64,000 bases of DNA from contig NZ_CP011132.1 of the NCBI RefSeq assembly GCF_000981805.1, positions 2,542,001 through 2,606,000 on the forward strand. The letters run 5' to 3'. Below, piece by piece: positions 18,613-29,279 of this stretch (within the stretch, counting starts at the first letter, position 1; each line of letters opens with the position of its first letter). The notes under the pieces were generated by a model. That model saw only the letters and a list, made by a program, of their open reading frames with translations. It had not been told where the DNA came from and searched no databases. The position numbers and the translations under genes were made by a program. The stretch comes from Citrobacter amalonaticus Y19 (lineage in GTDB: Bacteria > Pseudomonadota > Gammaproteobacteria > Enterobacterales > Enterobacteriaceae).

Positions 18613-21099
18613 TTACACCTTCGCCAGTTTCACGGCGCACTTCTTGAAATCCGTCTCTTTAGAGAGCGGATCCGTCGCATCCAGCGTCAGGTTATTCACC
18701 AGCTGTGCGGCATCGAAGAACGCCATGTAAACCAGCCCCTCTGGCGGACGGTTACGTCCACGGGTTTCCACAATGGAAACCATCTCGCCACGACGTGAGA
18801 TCACTTTGACTTTATCGCCACGGCGCATGTCGCGTTTTTTCGCATCCAGCGGATGAATAAACAGAACCCCTTCCGGGAAGGCGCGGTGCAGTTCAGGCAC
18901 GCGGCGCGTCATACTGCCGGTATGCCAGTGCTCCAGCACACGCCCCGTGGAAAGCCACAGATCATATTCTGCATCCGGGGCTTCAGCGGCGGGTTCAAAC
19001 GGCAGCGCGAAAATCACCGCTTTACCGTCTGGTTTACCGTAGAACTTGTAGCCTTCGCCCGCTTTGACGTACGGATCGTTACCTTCGCTGTAGCGCCACT
19101 GCGTCTCTTTCCCGTCAACTACCGGCCAGCGCAGACCGCGCGCCTTGTGGTAATCATCGAACGGTGCCAGATCGTGACCGTGGCCGCGACCAAACCAGGC
19201 GTACTCTTCAAACAGCCCTTTTTGCAGGTAGAAGCCCAGATCGCGGGATTCGTCGTTAAGCTGATCCTCTTTCAACTCGGTCAGCGGGAACTTGCTCACC
19301 GCAGGCGTGGCAAACAGTACGTCATACAGCGTTTTGCCACGCAGTTCCGGTTTTTGCGCCAGCAGTTCTTCAGGCCAGACCTCTTCCGTTTTGAAACGAC
19401 GTGAGAACTGAACCAGTTGCCACAGGTCGGATTTCGATTCGCCCGGCGCTTTAATCTGCTGACGCCAGAACTGGGTACGGCGCTCGGCGTTACCGTAAGC
19501 CCCTTCCTTCTCCACCCACATCGCGGTTGGCAGGATCAGGTCCGCTGCCAGCGCGCTGACGGTCGGATACGGATCGGAGACAATGATAAAGTTGCGCGGA
19601 TCGCGCCAGCCCGGCAGACGATCGGCGTTGATGTTCGGACCGGCCTGCATGTTGTTGGTACACATCGTCCAGTAGACGTTCAGCTTGCCGTCTTTCAGCG
19701 CCCGGTCCTGGGCCACCGCGTGAAGACCGATTTTCGCCGGAATAGTCCCTGCCGGGATATTCCAGTGCTTTTCGCAGATCTCACGGTGTTTTTCGTTGGT
19801 GACCACCATGTCCGCTGGCAGACGGTGAGCAAAGGTACCCACTTCACGCGCAGTGCCACAGGCGGAAGGTTGACCGGTCAGCGAGAACGGTCCGCAGCCC
19901 GGTTGTGCGATTTTGCCGGTCAGCAGGTGAATGTTGTAGATCAGGTTGTTGGCCCACACGCCGCGCGTATGCTGGTTGAAGCCCATCGTCCAGTAGGAGA
20001 TGACCTTCTTGTTCGGGTCGGCGTACAGCTTCGCCAGTTGTTCCAGTTGATCTTTCGGCACGCTGGTCATTTCAGCGGTTTTTTCCAGCGTGTACTCGGC
20101 AACAAACGCTTTGTAATCTTCAAAGCTCATCGGCTCAGAGGCGTCAGAACCTGGGTTTTTCGCCGCTTTTTCCAACGGATGCGTCGGACGCAGGCCATAG
20201 CCGATATCCGTTGCCCCTTTGCGGACGTTGACGTGCTTGCTGAAGAAGTCCTGGTTAATCGCGTTATTCTGAATGATGTAGTTGGCGATGTAGTTGAGGA
20301 TCACCAGGTCAGACTGCGGCGTAAAGATCATCCCGTTGTCCGCCAGCTCAAAGCTACGGTGCTGGAAGGTGGACAGCACGGAGACGTTAACATTCGGATC
20401 GGAGAGACGACGGTTGGTGATGCGCGACCAGAGGATCGGGTGCATTTCCGCCATATTGGCGCCCCACAGAACAAACGCATCGGTATGCTCGATATCGTCG
20501 TAGCAGCCCATCGGTTCGTCCATACCAAAGGTTCGCATGAAGCCAACTACCGCTGACGCCATGCAGTGACGCGCGTTTGGATCGAGGTTGTTCGAGCGGA
20601 AACCGGCTTTAAACAGTTTGGAGGCGGCGTACCCTTCCCAGATGGTCCACTGACCGGAACCAAACATGCCGACAGACTCCGGACCTTTCTCTTTCAGTGA
20701 GGTTTTGAATTTCTCTTCCATCACGTCGAAGGCCTGCTCCCAGCTGATCGGCGTAAATTCGCCGTCTTTGCTGTACTTACCGTCTCTCATACGCAGCAGC
20801 GGCTGCGTTAAACGGTCATCTCCGTACATAATTTTCGGCAGGAAGTAGCCCTTGATGCAGTTCAGACCCCGGTTAACCGGGGCTTCCGGATCGCCCTGAC
20901 AGGCGACAATACGCCCCTGTTGAGTTCCGACCAGTACGCCACAGCCCGTACCACAAAAACGGCACGGGGCTTTATCCCACTTGATGGCTTCCTGTTGACC
21001 AACCACTGCGCGGGCAACGCCCGGCACGCTTAGCCCGGCAGCCGCCGCAGCGGCCGCAACGGCGTTAGCTTTCATAAAGCTACGACGACTGAGTTTCAT
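18613..21099 (-). CDS. napA: Periplasmic nitrate reductase catalytic subunit NapA
   Basis: An 828-residue molybdoenzyme of the DMSO reductase family that reduces nitrate to nitrite in the periplasm. It has a twin-arginine signal ([10 protein letters not shown], residues 4-13) and a 4Fe-4S motif [10 protein letters not shown] near residue 46 with a further Cys near 81. [12 protein letters not shown] near residue 175 holds the molybdenum-ligating cysteine, and Mo-bis-MGD-binding segments follow. Export waits for cofactor loading, checked by the chaperone NapD encoded just upstream with a 4-bp overlap. A long open frame on the other strand (19417-20556) is a coding shadow. Confidence 0.97.
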   Translation of the reverse strand: MKLSRRSFMKANAVAAAAAAAGLSVPGVARAVVGQQEAIKWDKAPCRFCGTGCGVLVGTQQGRIVACQGDPEAPVNRGLNCIKGYFLPKIMYGDDRLTQPLLRMRDGKYSKDGEFTPISWEQAFDVMEEKFKTSLKEKGPESVGMFGSGQWTIWEGYAASKLFKAGFRSNNLDPNARHCMASAVVGFMRTFGMDEPMGCYDDIEHTDAFVLWGANMAEMHPILWSRITNRRLSDPNVNVSVLSTFQHRSFELADNGMIFTPQSDLVILNYIANYIIQNNAINQDFFSKHVNVRKGATDIGYGLRPTHPLEKAAKNPGSDASEPMSFEDYKAFVAEYTLEKTAEMTSVPKDQLEQLAKLYADPNKKVISYWTMGFNQHTRGVWANNLIYNIHLLTGKIAQPGCGPFSLTGQPSACGTAREVGTFAHRLPADMVVTNEKHREICEKHWNIPAGTIPAKIGLHAVAQDRALKDGKLNVYWTMCTNNMQAGPNINADRLPGWRDPRNFIIVSDPYPTVSALAADLILPTAMWVEKEGAYGNAERRTQFWRQQIKAPGESKSDLWQLVQFSRRFKTEEVWPEELLAQKPELRGKTLYDVLFATPAVSKFPLTELKEDQLNDESRDLGFYLQKGLFEEYAWFGRGHGHDLAPFDDYHKARGLRWPVVDGKETQWRYSEGNDPYVKAGEGYKFYGKPDGKAVIFALPFEPAAEAPDAEYDLWLSTGRVLEHWHTGSMTRRVPELHRAFPEGVLFIHPLDAKKRDMRRGDKVKVISRRGEMVSIVETRGRNRPPEGLVYMAFFDAAQLVNNLTLDATDPLSKETDFKKCAVKLAKV

Positions 21100-21359
21100 G
21101 GTGTTTCCTCACCTTGTTCTTCCTGCTGGTGATAAACCAGCGACACCGCCAGCACGCCCGCTACGTTGCGTACTGACTCAATTGTTTGCATCAGCGTTTC
21201 GCTGTGTTCTGCCTCAACCACGGCAATCATCTGACCGCTTTGCGAATCGCTTACGGCCACTTCGCAGCCCGGCAATGCGTTTAACTGCGTGCTGATATCC
21301 TGTACATGTTCGCCTTTGGCCTGGACAATTAGGCTGCAGACCTGCCAGTTATTGTGCAT
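21096..21359 (-). CDS. napD: NapA signal-peptide chaperone NapD
   Basis: An 87-residue cytoplasmic protein with a ferredoxin-like fold that binds the NapA twin-arginine signal and blocks early export. I chose the ATG at 21359 ([19 protein letters not shown]), because longer forms would run into napF and have no homology. It overlaps the napF 3' end by 11 bp and the napA start by 4 bp. The C-terminus is Glu-rich. Confidence 0.95.
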   Translation of the reverse strand: MHNNWQVCSLIVQAKGEHVQDISTQLNALPGCEVAVSDSQSGQMIAVVEAEHSETLMQTIESVRNVAGVLAVSLVYHQQEEQGEETP

Positions 21360-21840
21360 GGTTATACTCCGCGGTAATGGCTGACACCGGGCAACTGGCG
21401 ACACACGCGCCGCATCCGTTACAGTTCTGGTTATCGAGTTGTGGCTGATAAATGCCGGACCGCGTTGGGCGAAACATAATCGCCTGCGGCTCACAGCTAT
21501 CCTGACAGCGGCGGCACTCTACAGACTGAAACGCCAGACACGCTTGCCCAAGGGTAAAAATCAGATCCCATGCCCTGGTGTGGCGCGGAGAAAAGAGAGA
21601 TTCGGGGCAAGCCTGCGCACAGGCGTAGCAGAAGGTACATTCGCTTTGTTGGAAATTAACGCTCGGATAGCCACCCGTGCCACGCTGCAAAACATCGTGT
21701 TCACAAGCCTGGATACAGGCGTCGCAACGGGTGCACTGGGACAGAAACTGAGAGGCTTCCATGCTCCATGGCGGACGGATCCCACGGTTAGCATTACGCC
21801 AACTGCCAGTCAGTATGCCTCGACGGGATAGATCAACCAT
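21349..21840 (-). CDS. napF: Ferredoxin-type protein NapF
   Basis: A 163-residue cytoplasmic protein with three 4Fe-4S motifs: CTRCDACIQACEHDV, CTFCYACAQACPESL, and CNGCGACVASCPVSA near the C-terminus. An extra CRRCQDSCEP cysteine group lies between the second and third. It interacts with NapA before export, perhaps in cofactor assembly. The ATG at 21840 follows a GGAAGG site and gives MVDLSRRGILTGSWR; an upstream start at 21957 would add 39 unrelated residues and overlap the NarP site. First gene of the nap-ccm operon. Confidence 0.94.
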   Translation of the reverse strand: MVDLSRRGILTGSWRNANRGIRPPWSMEASQFLSQCTRCDACIQACEHDVLQRGTGGYPSVNFQQSECTFCYACAQACPESLFSPRHTRAWDLIFTLGQACLAFQSVECRRCQDSCEPQAIMFRPTRSGIYQPQLDNQNCNGCGACVASCPVSAITAEYNHAQ

Positions 21841-21956
21841 GGCATCGCCCTTCCATAAACGACGCTCCCCCGGCTGGGTGAACGACAATAAAAACCGTGT
21901 TACTACTAAGTCATTATTATGATCGGTAAGATAGTAAAGGATGTGTTCCAGGAGCA

Positions 21957-21991
21957 TACCCCAATCGGGGTAAAACCAGTGGTTGGATCAA
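21957..21991 (-). promoter_or_regulatory. NarP heptamer palindrome and FNR-like half site upstream of napF
   Basis: TACCCCAATCGGGGTA (21957-21972) is a 7-2-7 inverted heptamer pair of the NarL/NarP type. Centred exactly 20 bp upstream in the napF sense (21978-21991) is AGTGGTTGGATCAA, in which one half fits the FNR consensus and the other is poor. In E. coli nap the NarP and FNR sites are likewise 20 bp apart (about -44.5 and -64.5). The function is inferred from sequence and spacing. Confidence 0.72.
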
Positions 21992-22236
21992 AAGAGTGTG
22001 AATGAAGCTTGTCGGAATGTGCTTCTCCGCACATATCAAAGGGTTATGTAGTTATTTATATATCGAAATTATTTTTAGGATAATTACCCAATAAAAAATA
22101 AAATATAAGCATAATAAACCAGTCAACTTACACATAAGCAGTTATCACACTTAAAATATACGTAAAGACAGATCAATAACTCTGGTGAATATGCTAATCT
22201 GCCGTGAATCGTTCATAAGATAAAAAAGGAAAACCT
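21992..22236. other. AT-rich space between the nap control sites and eco
   Basis: This stretch is strongly AT-rich and has no credible reading frame. It must hold the eco promoter; a TATGCT or GCTAAT hexamer near 22189 is a possible -10, but I cannot identify a convincing -35. I see no repeat or hairpin. Confidence 0.4.
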
Positions 22237-22746
22237 GTGAACTCTAAAATGAAGACAATGGTCCCTGCCGTTTTGTTCGCTGCGTTCGCCAGCACCTCTG
22301 CGTGGGCGGCATCCGCTGAGACTACTCCGCAACCGCTGGAAAAAATCGCCCCTTATCCGCAGGCGGAAAAAGGGATGAAGCGCCAGGTCATTCAGTTACC
22401 CCATCAGGAAGATGAATCTACTCTGAAAGTGGAACTGATGATCGGCCAGACGCTGGAAGTCGACTGCAACCAGCATCGCCTGGGCGGTAAGCTGGAAAGC
22501 AAAACGCTGGAAGGCTGGGGTTATGACTACTATGTCTTTGACAAAGTCACCTCCCCGGTATCGACCATGATGGCCTGCCCGGACGGCAAGAAAGAGCCGA
22601 AGTTTGTGACCGCGTATCTGGGTGATGACGCAATGCTGCGTTACAACAGCAAGTTGCCGATCGTGGTGTATACCCCGGCAAATGTCGATGTGAAATTCCG
22701 CATCTGGAAAGCGGAAGATAACGTGCAGAACGCGGTAACGCGTTAA
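22237..22746 (+). CDS. eco: Ecotin, periplasmic serine protease inhibitor
   Basis: A 169-residue precursor of ecotin, a dimeric inhibitor of trypsin-fold proteases such as elastase and chymotrypsin. The signal peptide ends near STSAWA-A, and the reactive loop [12 protein letters not shown] keeps the Met-Met P1/P1' pair and the Cys of the loop disulfide. I chose the GTG at 22237, because an AGGA lies about seven bases before it. The E. coli-like ATG at 22249 ([10 protein letters not shown]) would be too far from that site, so the signal peptide is probably four residues longer here. REP units follow. Confidence 0.93.
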   Translation: MNSKMKTMVPAVLFAAFASTSAWAASAETTPQPLEKIAPYPQAEKGMKRQVIQLPHQEDESTLKVELMIGQTLEVDCNQHRLGGKLESKTLEGWGYDYYVFDKVTSPVSTMMACPDGKKEPKFVTAYLGDDAMLRYNSKLPIVVYTPANVDVKFRIWKAEDNVQNAVTR

Positions 22747-22756
22747 GTCCCTGATG

Positions 22757-22836
22757 ATGCCGGATGGCGGCGTACCGCCTTATCCGGCCTACAACAACCT
22801 GAAGTAGGCCTGATAAGCGCAGCGCCATCCGGCAAT
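22757..22836. repeat. REP pair between eco and mqo
   Basis: ATGCCGGATGGCGGCG...GCCTTATCCGGCCTAC and its inverted partner GTAGGCCTGATAAGC...GCGCCATCCGGCA, with a short spacer. It sits between the convergent stops of eco and mqo. Confidence 0.9.
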
Positions 22837-22840
22837 ACCG

Positions 22841-24496
22841 TTACAGCGCGATATCCGCGACGGCTTTACGCTCTGGCTGCGCCTGAGGTTTCAGTTGCGG
22901 TGCGGGCAGCGAGTCTGCCACCTGCTGTTTGTCATATTTCAGACCCAGCACGTCACTGGTGTATTGCAACTCCTGCTGCGTCGCCTCAACGTTGCCGTTC
23001 AGTTTTGTACCGTAAGACGGAATAATCGTTTTCAGCTTCTCCTGCCATTGCGGCGTGCTCACTTTATCTTTGAAAACCGTTTCCATCAGGTGGAGCATGA
23101 TCGGTGCGGCGGTGGATGCGCCCGGTGACGCGCCCAGCAGGGCGGCAACGGTCCCTTCTTTGTCGCTCACCACTTCCGTTCCCAGACGCAGTACGCCCCC
23201 TTTGTCTTCATCACGCTTGATGATCTGTACGCGCTGACCCGCTTGCCACAAACGCCAGTCCGCTTTCTTCGCCTGCGGGTAGTACGCTTTCAGCGCGTCG
23301 AAGCGGTCGTCATCGCTCAGCATGACCTGGCTAATCAGGTATTTCACCAGATCGAAGTTATCGAGCCCCACGTTGACCATCGGCATAAAGTTGGAAGGCG
23401 TGGTTGAACCCAGCAGATCCCACAACGAACCGTTTTTCAGGAATTTGGTGGAGAAGGTGGCGAACGGCCCAAACAGCACGACGCGTTTGCCGTCCAGAAT
23501 ACGGGTATCAATGTGCGGGACCGACATCGGCGGTGCGCCCACGGAAGCCTGGCCGTAGACTTTAGCCAGATGGCGATTCACCACGTCCGGGTTTTCTGCG
23601 ACCAGGAACTGACCGCCGACCGGGAAGCCCGCATACTCTTTGGCTTCAGGAATACCGGTTTCCTGCAGCAGTTTCAGCGCTGCGCCGCCTGCGCCGATAA
23701 AGACGAATTTTGCTTTGATGTTATGTTCCGCCTCACCGTTTTTCAGATCGGCGACGGTCACCGTCCAGGTATTATCGTCGTTACGTTTAAACCCGCGGAC
23801 TTCGGTGCTCAGTTCCAGCGCAAAGTTGGGCTTTTTCTGTAACGAGGCAATCAGCTGGCGTGTAATTTCGCCGTAGTTCACATCCGTTCCCATTTCGGTA
23901 CGCGTGGCGGCGACTTTCTGTTTCGGATCGCGCCCTTCCATCACCAGCGGCGCCCACGCTTTAATTTGCGCGTGGTCTTCAGAGTAGCGCATGCCACGGA
24001 ACAGCGTGCTCTGTTGCAGTGCCGCATAGCGGGCGCGCAGGAAGTTGACGTTCTCATCCCCCCAGACGAAGCTCATGTGCGGAACGGTGGTGATGAAGGA
24101 GTGCGGGTCATGCATCACACCGCGATTGACCTGATGCGCCCAGAACTGGCGGGAAATCTGGAAGGCTTCGTTAATTTCGACTGCCTTTTCGGTGCTGATA
24201 CTCCCGTCGGCTTTCTGTGGCGTGTAGTTCAGTTCCATCAGCGCGGAGTGCCCTGTACCGGCGTTGTTCCAGCCGTTTGAACTCTCTTGTGCAACACCGT
24301 CCAGGCGCTCCACCATCGTCATCGACCAGCCGGGTTCCAGTTCCTGTAAATACGTTCCCAGTGTCGCGCTCATGATGCCGCCGCCGATCAACAGCACGTC
24401 CGTTTCCTGCTCTTCCGTCGCTTTCGCTTTTGCCGCCATCGAGACAGCATTCAGCCCTACGGCCATCGAGAAGAGCATGGCAGTCACTTTTTTCAT
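22841..24496 (-). CDS. mqo: Malate:quinone oxidoreductase
   Basis: A 551-residue FAD enzyme that oxidises malate to oxaloacetate and reduces quinone at the inner membrane, an alternative to NAD malate dehydrogenase. After a hydrophobic N-terminus (residues 1-25) comes the FAD-binding motif [13 protein letters not shown] near residue 35. It keeps the family pattern [20 protein letters not shown] near 74. Length matches E. coli Mqo (548). The 277-bp space to the divergent SulP gene is AT-rich and must hold promoters for both. Confidence 0.96.
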   Translation of the reverse strand: MKKVTAMLFSMAVGLNAVSMAAKAKATEEQETDVLLIGGGIMSATLGTYLQELEPGWSMTMVERLDGVAQESSNGWNNAGTGHSALMELNYTPQKADGSISTEKAVEINEAFQISRQFWAHQVNRGVMHDPHSFITTVPHMSFVWGDENVNFLRARYAALQQSTLFRGMRYSEDHAQIKAWAPLVMEGRDPKQKVAATRTEMGTDVNYGEITRQLIASLQKKPNFALELSTEVRGFKRNDDNTWTVTVADLKNGEAEHNIKAKFVFIGAGGAALKLLQETGIPEAKEYAGFPVGGQFLVAENPDVVNRHLAKVYGQASVGAPPMSVPHIDTRILDGKRVVLFGPFATFSTKFLKNGSLWDLLGSTTPSNFMPMVNVGLDNFDLVKYLISQVMLSDDDRFDALKAYYPQAKKADWRLWQAGQRVQIIKRDEDKGGVLRLGTEVVSDKEGTVAALLGASPGASTAAPIMLHLMETVFKDKVSTPQWQEKLKTIIPSYGTKLNGNVEATQQELQYTSDVLGLKYDKQQVADSLPAPQLKPQAQPERKAVADIAL

Positions 24497-24773
24497 ATTG
24501 TTAATGCCTTACTTTTAGTATCGTTTTTTGCTTTTTTGCAGGTGAAAATCGAGCGGCATCAACGTTAACATTTCAGTAATAACATTTAAATATTGTTTAT
24601 AAATTATATTTAGATTTTAAAAATGTTAAAAATACGTTGAATCTTTATAGGGTTATTCGCAATATTTTCTGGAAACTGACGCTCCAGAAAGGTACTATGC
24701 GGCGCGCTGTTATTCACCGCACGGACGCCTGCCGGTCTGCTGTTATCAGGCCCTTTCCGACCTGAGAGTAAAT

Positions 24774-26021
24774 ATGTCTGTAACCCCTTCGTCTCCTGCC
24801 CTGGCTGCGGAACACACCGTCAGCGGCGTTCTTCGCACTCCCCATCTGCTGGTACGCGAAACGCTGGCGGGTGTCATCACCGCGCTGGCGCTGATCCCGG
24901 AAGTGATTTCCTTTTCAGTGATTGCTGGCGTTGACCCGAAAGTCAGCCTGATTGCCTCAGTGGTTCTCTGTCTGGCCATGTCTTTCATGGGCGGTCGTCC
25001 CGCGATGGTCACGGCGGCAGCGGGTTCCGTTGCGCTGGTGATTGGCCCGATGGTGCATCAGCATGGCGTACAGTACATCCTGCCTGCGGTGGTACTGGCC
25101 GGATTCATTCAGATTCTGTTTGGCGTCACCGGGATGGCGCGCCTGATGCGTTTTATTCCCACCGCCGTCATGACCGGGTTTGTGAACGCCCTCGGCATTC
25201 TGATTTTCTTCGCCCAGGTTCCCCATTTCTGGAGCAAAAGCCCGCTCATCTGGGGACTGTTTGCCTTAACGCTGCTGATTGTGCTGTGGGTGCCGCGGGT
25301 GATTAAAAGCATCCCTGCGCCGCTGATTGCCATTGTCTTGCTGACGTTGTTTACCGCGACCACCGGGCAACTGCTGCCGACCGTCGGCGATGAAGGCGCA
25401 ATGAGCGGTGGCCTGCCAGGACTGACGCAACTGTTGGTGCCGCTGAATTTGCACACACTGGCGATTATCTGGCCCTGCGCACTGAGTATCGCTTTCGTCG
25501 GCCTGATGGAATCGCTGCTGACGGCGAAACTGGTTGATGACCTGACGGTTACGCCGTCGAATAAAAATCGTGAAAGCACGGGTCTGGGACTTGCCAACAT
25601 TCTGGCGGGTTTTTATGGCGGCATTGCCGGTTGTGCGATGATCGGGCAGACCATCGTGAACGTGGAGATGGGGAAAGGCCGCAGCCGCGTATCGACGATC
25701 GCCGCCGGGCTGGTTTTACTGCTGCTGGTGACCGCGCTGAGCGACGTGATGGCGAAAATCCCGATGTCGGTTCTGGCCGGGATCATGGTGATTGTGGCAG
25801 TGAAAACATTCAGTTGGCACAGCATTCAGCCTGCCACCCTGACGACACTGCCCGTGGTGGAGACGCTGGTGATGGTCATTACCGTTGGCGCAACGGTCTC
25901 CACCGGCAACCTGGCGATTGGCGTGGTTGCCGGGGTGGTGGCAATGGGATTACTGCCCCGCATCGTGAAGCGTAAACGACGCACTACATCAGAAACAGCG
26001 TCGCCAGCCCAAGAAAAATAA
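24774..26021 (+). CDS. SulP-family anion transporter lacking a STAS domain
   Basis: A 415-residue membrane protein with 10-12 hydrophobic segments and the SulP/SLC26 features GVITALALIPEVISFSVIAGVDP (near residue 33) and LANILAGFYGGIAGCAMIGQT (near 268). Most SulP carriers end in a cytoplasmic STAS domain; this one stops soon after the last helix with a short basic tail. Some short bacterial SulP proteins share that form. The substrate (sulfate, bicarbonate or another anion) cannot be told. E. coli K-12 has no gene at this place. Its 3' end overlaps the convergent mgtE by 38 bp. Confidence 0.85.
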   Translation: MSVTPSSPALAAEHTVSGVLRTPHLLVRETLAGVITALALIPEVISFSVIAGVDPKVSLIASVVLCLAMSFMGGRPAMVTAAAGSVALVIGPMVHQHGVQYILPAVVLAGFIQILFGVTGMARLMRFIPTAVMTGFVNALGILIFFAQVPHFWSKSPLIWGLFALTLLIVLWVPRVIKSIPAPLIAIVLLTLFTATTGQLLPTVGDEGAMSGGLPGLTQLLVPLNLHTLAIIWPCALSIAFVGLMESLLTAKLVDDLTVTPSNKNRESTGLGLANILAGFYGGIAGCAMIGQTIVNVEMGKGRSRVSTIAAGLVLLLLVTALSDVMAKIPMSVLAGIMVIVAVKTFSWHSIQPATLTTLPVVETLVMVITVGATVSTGNLAIGVVAGVVAMGLLPRIVKRKRRTTSETASPAQEK

Positions 26022-27420
26022 AGAACCCGCCGGTATCAGTAATCGCGGTGATCATCACGCTCGAACCGACCGCCGGGTCGCGTCCGAGCTTCACCATCGT
26101 CATTGGGATGATCACCCCCATCAGCGCCGCCATTAACAGGTTCAGCATCATTGCCAGGGTCATCACCCCGCCGAGCGCCATGTCGTCGTACAGCCACCAG
26201 GTGATCCCGCCCATAATCCCGCCCCAGACAAGGCCATTGACCAGCGCCACGCCCATCTCGCGCAGAATAAGAAACGTCAGGTTACCCGGCTGGATGTTTT
26301 GTAGCGCCAGCGCCCGGACAATCATGGTGATGGTCTGATTACCGGTATTTCCGCCGATCCCGGCGACAATGGGCATCAGCGACGCTAACGCCACCAGTTG
26401 TGAAATGGTGTGCTCAAAGCCATCAATCACACGCGAGGCGATGAACGCGGTACACAGGTTGATAGCCAGCCACGCCCAGCGCGTTTTCACCGCTTTGGGA
26501 ACGGGCGCAAAAACGTCCTCTTCAGCGCTCAACCCGCCCATCCGACGCAGATCAGTGTCGGTTTCTTCATAGACCACGTCGACTATCTCGTCGATCGTCA
26601 GGCGTCCCATCAGTTTGCCGGATGAATCAACCACCGCGGCGCTGACCAGGTTGTCACGTTCGAAGGTACGCGCCGCGTTTTCCGCTTTGTCTTCCGGGGC
26701 GAAGGTCAGCGGATCGTCATCCATCACCTCGCTGACTTTGCGCTGCACGTCGTTGAGCAAAATACAGGTCAGGGTAAGCTCCCCGACCAGCGTTTTGTCA
26801 CGGCGGGTGACGAACAGTTTATCGGTGTTTTCCGGCATCTTGCCCAGACGGCGCAGATAGCGCTGTACGACTTCCAGCGTCACGTCCGGGCGGACGGTAA
26901 TGACCTCGAACTCCATAATCGCACCGACGCGATTCTTTTCGTAATGCATGACCTGACGCACGCGGGCCCGTTCTTCGGGCGGTAGCGTCGCCAGCAACCG
27001 GCCGGTGAGGTTACGCGGCAGGTGTTGAACCAGGTAAATCTGTTCGTCGATATCGAGATATTGCAGCGCCTCGAGCAACTCCCGGTCGGTCATTTCATCG
27101 ATCAGGTCGTCCCAGACGTTTTCCGAGGCTTCGAGCAGCACATAGCCGCGCTTTTCGCTTTCGATCAGCCGCCAGAGGGCGTGACGCTCTTCCGACGGGA
27201 GCGCTTCAAGGGTATCCGCGAGATCGGGCGGCGGAAGATGGTCGACCAGCGCGCCTACCTCAGCAATATCGTCGGATAACGTTCCGACATCATATTGCTC
27301 AGCCAGGGTGAGCTTGCCTAACAGGGTGGAAACAATGGCTTTATCGGTAGTGAGCAGCCAGATCAGCCGCGCACGTTCTTCATCGCGCAGCCTTGCGCTG
27401 TTTTGGTGTTTAGCGAACAT
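25984..27420 (-). CDS. mgtE: Magnesium transporter MgtE
   Basis: A 478-residue Mg2+ channel. The cytosolic N domain (about residues 25-150) of helical repeats is followed by paired CBS domains (about 150-275) that sense Mg2+, then a long plug helix and five membrane helices (about 300-478) with the conserved pore segment IVAGIGGNTGNQT near 356. The length is slightly above the usual 450. E. coli K-12 lacks mgtE, while several other enterics have it. The gene overlaps the SulP gene tail to tail. I see no Mg2+ riboswitch in the 140 bp upstream. Confidence 0.94.
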   Translation of the reverse strand: MFAKHQNSARLRDEERARLIWLLTTDKAIVSTLLGKLTLAEQYDVGTLSDDIAEVGALVDHLPPPDLADTLEALPSEERHALWRLIESEKRGYVLLEASENVWDDLIDEMTDRELLEALQYLDIDEQIYLVQHLPRNLTGRLLATLPPEERARVRQVMHYEKNRVGAIMEFEVITVRPDVTLEVVQRYLRRLGKMPENTDKLFVTRRDKTLVGELTLTCILLNDVQRKVSEVMDDDPLTFAPEDKAENAARTFERDNLVSAAVVDSSGKLMGRLTIDEIVDVVYEETDTDLRRMGGLSAEEDVFAPVPKAVKTRWAWLAINLCTAFIASRVIDGFEHTISQLVALASLMPIVAGIGGNTGNQTITMIVRALALQNIQPGNLTFLILREMGVALVNGLVWGGIMGGITWWLYDDMALGGVMTLAMMLNLLMAALMGVIIPMTMVKLGRDPAVGSSVMITAITDTGGFFIFLGLATLFLM

Positions 27421-27502
27421 TAATCATAAATCCATGATATGAGATGCCATTAAGCATGGCGCGAGGTTATGTAAATAACAATAAACGGGGGCGTCAGATG
27501 GA

Positions 27503-27551
27503 TAAAAAAAGAGCCGTTGCCCCGAAAAGCGTTGCGCCATCGGGACAACGG
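27503..27551 (-). terminator. Terminator after yojI
   Basis: Read on the minus strand, CCGTTG...CCCGA pairs with TCGGG...CAACGG and is followed by CTCTTTTTTT. It begins 10 bp after the yojI stop and upstream of the mgtE start. Confidence 0.85.
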
Positions 27552-27560
27552 TCAGATAAA

Positions 27561-29204
27561 TCAGGCCGTGCGCGCGACCGCATCGCGCGACGCGGCGTCA
27601 CGTTCATCGCCCACCAGTTCACTCAGTTGTCCGTTACGCATTTCCAGCAGACGGTCGGCGTGAATAAAATAGTGGTCGTCGTGGCTGATGGCGAAAATGG
27701 TTTTCCCCATCTCCTGCATCAGCGGCAGTAGCACCTGGTAAAACTCGCGGCGAAAGTGCGGATCCTGATCGGCGGCCCATTCATCGAGCAGAATAATGTC
27801 GCGATCTTCCGCCAGCGCCAGCAGCAGCGCCACGCGCTTTTTCTGCCCCTTCGACAGCTTCAGATTCAGGATCCGGCCATCGCTCAGTTCCAGCTTGTGC
27901 GCCATTTTCAGGTGCGCCAGCCACTTCTCAACCAGTGCAGGATCGGCCGGTTTACCTTCCGGCCCCAGCAGTCGGTCAAACAGCCAGACGTCGGTAAACA
28001 CTGCCGAAAAGAGCTTGCGATAATCTTCCGGCTTTTCGGCGCTGACAGGTTTTCCGTCCAGCAGGATCTCCCCGGACTGTGGCTGATATAGCCCCGTCAG
28101 CAGCATCGCCAGCGTCGATTTCCCGCTGCCGTTGCCGCCGATTAAGAACAGCAGTTCACCCCGGTTAATCGTCAGATTCACTGGTCCCACGGAGAATGCG
28201 TTGTCCTGATAGTGGAACATGACGTTACGCAGTTCGAGGGTTTTCCATCCCGGGAACGCCTGCGGGCGCGGGAATTGTGCCTTAAACGGCGCCAGCGCGA
28301 ATGTGTTCAGCTTGTTGAATGCAACCTGCGCCGTCAGCAGCGTGGGTAATGCTCCCACCGCCGACAGCAGCGGTGTCCGCAGGAACAACAGCGTTAACGA
28401 GTAAGTCGCCGCGACGTTGGTATCCGCCCAGCCGAGGCTGTTTGCCATCCAGAACACCAGGCCAATCGCGCCGAGCATCATGATATTTGACCAGTTTACG
28501 GCGCTGAGGTGGAAGGTATCGGCACGAATAATATGGTGGCGATACGCTTTGGCATCCGGAATATAGAGGTTGTTGAAGATATGCTCCGCCCGCTCGCGGT
28601 TGAGCGTCAGCTCTTTGCGCCCTTCCAGCACTGTCTGATAATCGTTATACAGCTTATCCTCGGTTTCACGCAGCGTCGCCATATGCCGGTAAACCCGCGA
28701 CACCAGCATAAAACCGCCCCAGATGGTAATAATCATCCAGATAGCCGTCACCAGCAGCATTTTGGTCGACAGCATCGCCAGATACGCCGCCGAACCGACG
28801 GTCAGGATGATCCCCTGTACCAGTTCAGGCAGACGGACAAAGGCAATGGTGATGTTGCGCACGTCGCTGGTCAATCCGGCCAGCAGAGAGGCGCTGCCCA
28901 GTTGCTCAATACGTTCAACGTGGGTATCAAGAATACGTTTGATGAATTCACTGCGCAGGCGGAAGACAAAGTGGTGTCCCAGCGTGGTGAGCGCCAGTTG
29001 TGAGCCCAGCGTCACCGCCATCAACAGTAACAGCAACCCGAGAAATTCCGGTAAAACCAGCAAAGAGGGATCCGCGGTCTCAATAAGACGCTGGTTGATA
29101 AAGGCGATAAGACCAATCCCCAGCGCCGCGCTGACGAGGCTGAGCGCCATCACGCTAATAAATGGCCAGCGATACTGCCGCCAGACAAGAAGAAGTAGTT
29201 CCAT
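27561..29204 (-). CDS. yojI: ABC exporter YojI
   Basis: A 547-residue fused ABC transporter. Six membrane helices (about residues 10-300) precede an ATPase domain with Walker [10 protein letters not shown] near 355, a degenerate signature [10 protein letters not shown] near 450, and Walker [14 protein letters not shown] near 472. In E. coli YojI exports the peptide antibiotic microcin J25 with TolC. The Asp in place of Glu region after Walker B (DEWAADQD) is typical of this cyclic-peptide exporter group. alkB lies 75 bp upstream on the same strand. Confidence 0.94.
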   Translation of the reverse strand: MELLLLVWRQYRWPFISVMALSLVSAALGIGLIAFINQRLIETADPSLLVLPEFLGLLLLLMAVTLGSQLALTTLGHHFVFRLRSEFIKRILDTHVERIEQLGSASLLAGLTSDVRNITIAFVRLPELVQGIILTVGSAAYLAMLSTKMLLVTAIWMIITIWGGFMLVSRVYRHMATLRETEDKLYNDYQTVLEGRKELTLNRERAEHIFNNLYIPDAKAYRHHIIRADTFHLSAVNWSNIMMLGAIGLVFWMANSLGWADTNVAATYSLTLLFLRTPLLSAVGALPTLLTAQVAFNKLNTFALAPFKAQFPRPQAFPGWKTLELRNVMFHYQDNAFSVGPVNLTINRGELLFLIGGNGSGKSTLAMLLTGLYQPQSGEILLDGKPVSAEKPEDYRKLFSAVFTDVWLFDRLLGPEGKPADPALVEKWLAHLKMAHKLELSDGRILNLKLSKGQKKRVALLLALAEDRDIILLDEWAADQDPHFRREFYQVLLPLMQEMGKTIFAISHDDHYFIHADRLLEMRNGQLSELVGDERDAASRDAVARTA

Positions 29205-29279
29205 TCATACAACCCGGACAAGGAATAACAGCCCGCAGTTTAAACGTCTCAACGCGTTCAGCAATAATAATTCTTATTT

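Noticed and set aside
19417..20556. A 379-codon open frame antisense to napA
   Set aside because: It lies wholly inside napA, has an atypical Arg/His/Val-rich composition with no recognisable domain, and is explained by the third-base GC bias of napA.
27421..27560. Mg2+ riboswitch upstream of mgtE
   Set aside because: Only about 140 bp separate mgtE from yojI, and the only strong structure is the yojI terminator on the minus strand. No M-box-like folding pattern is apparent.
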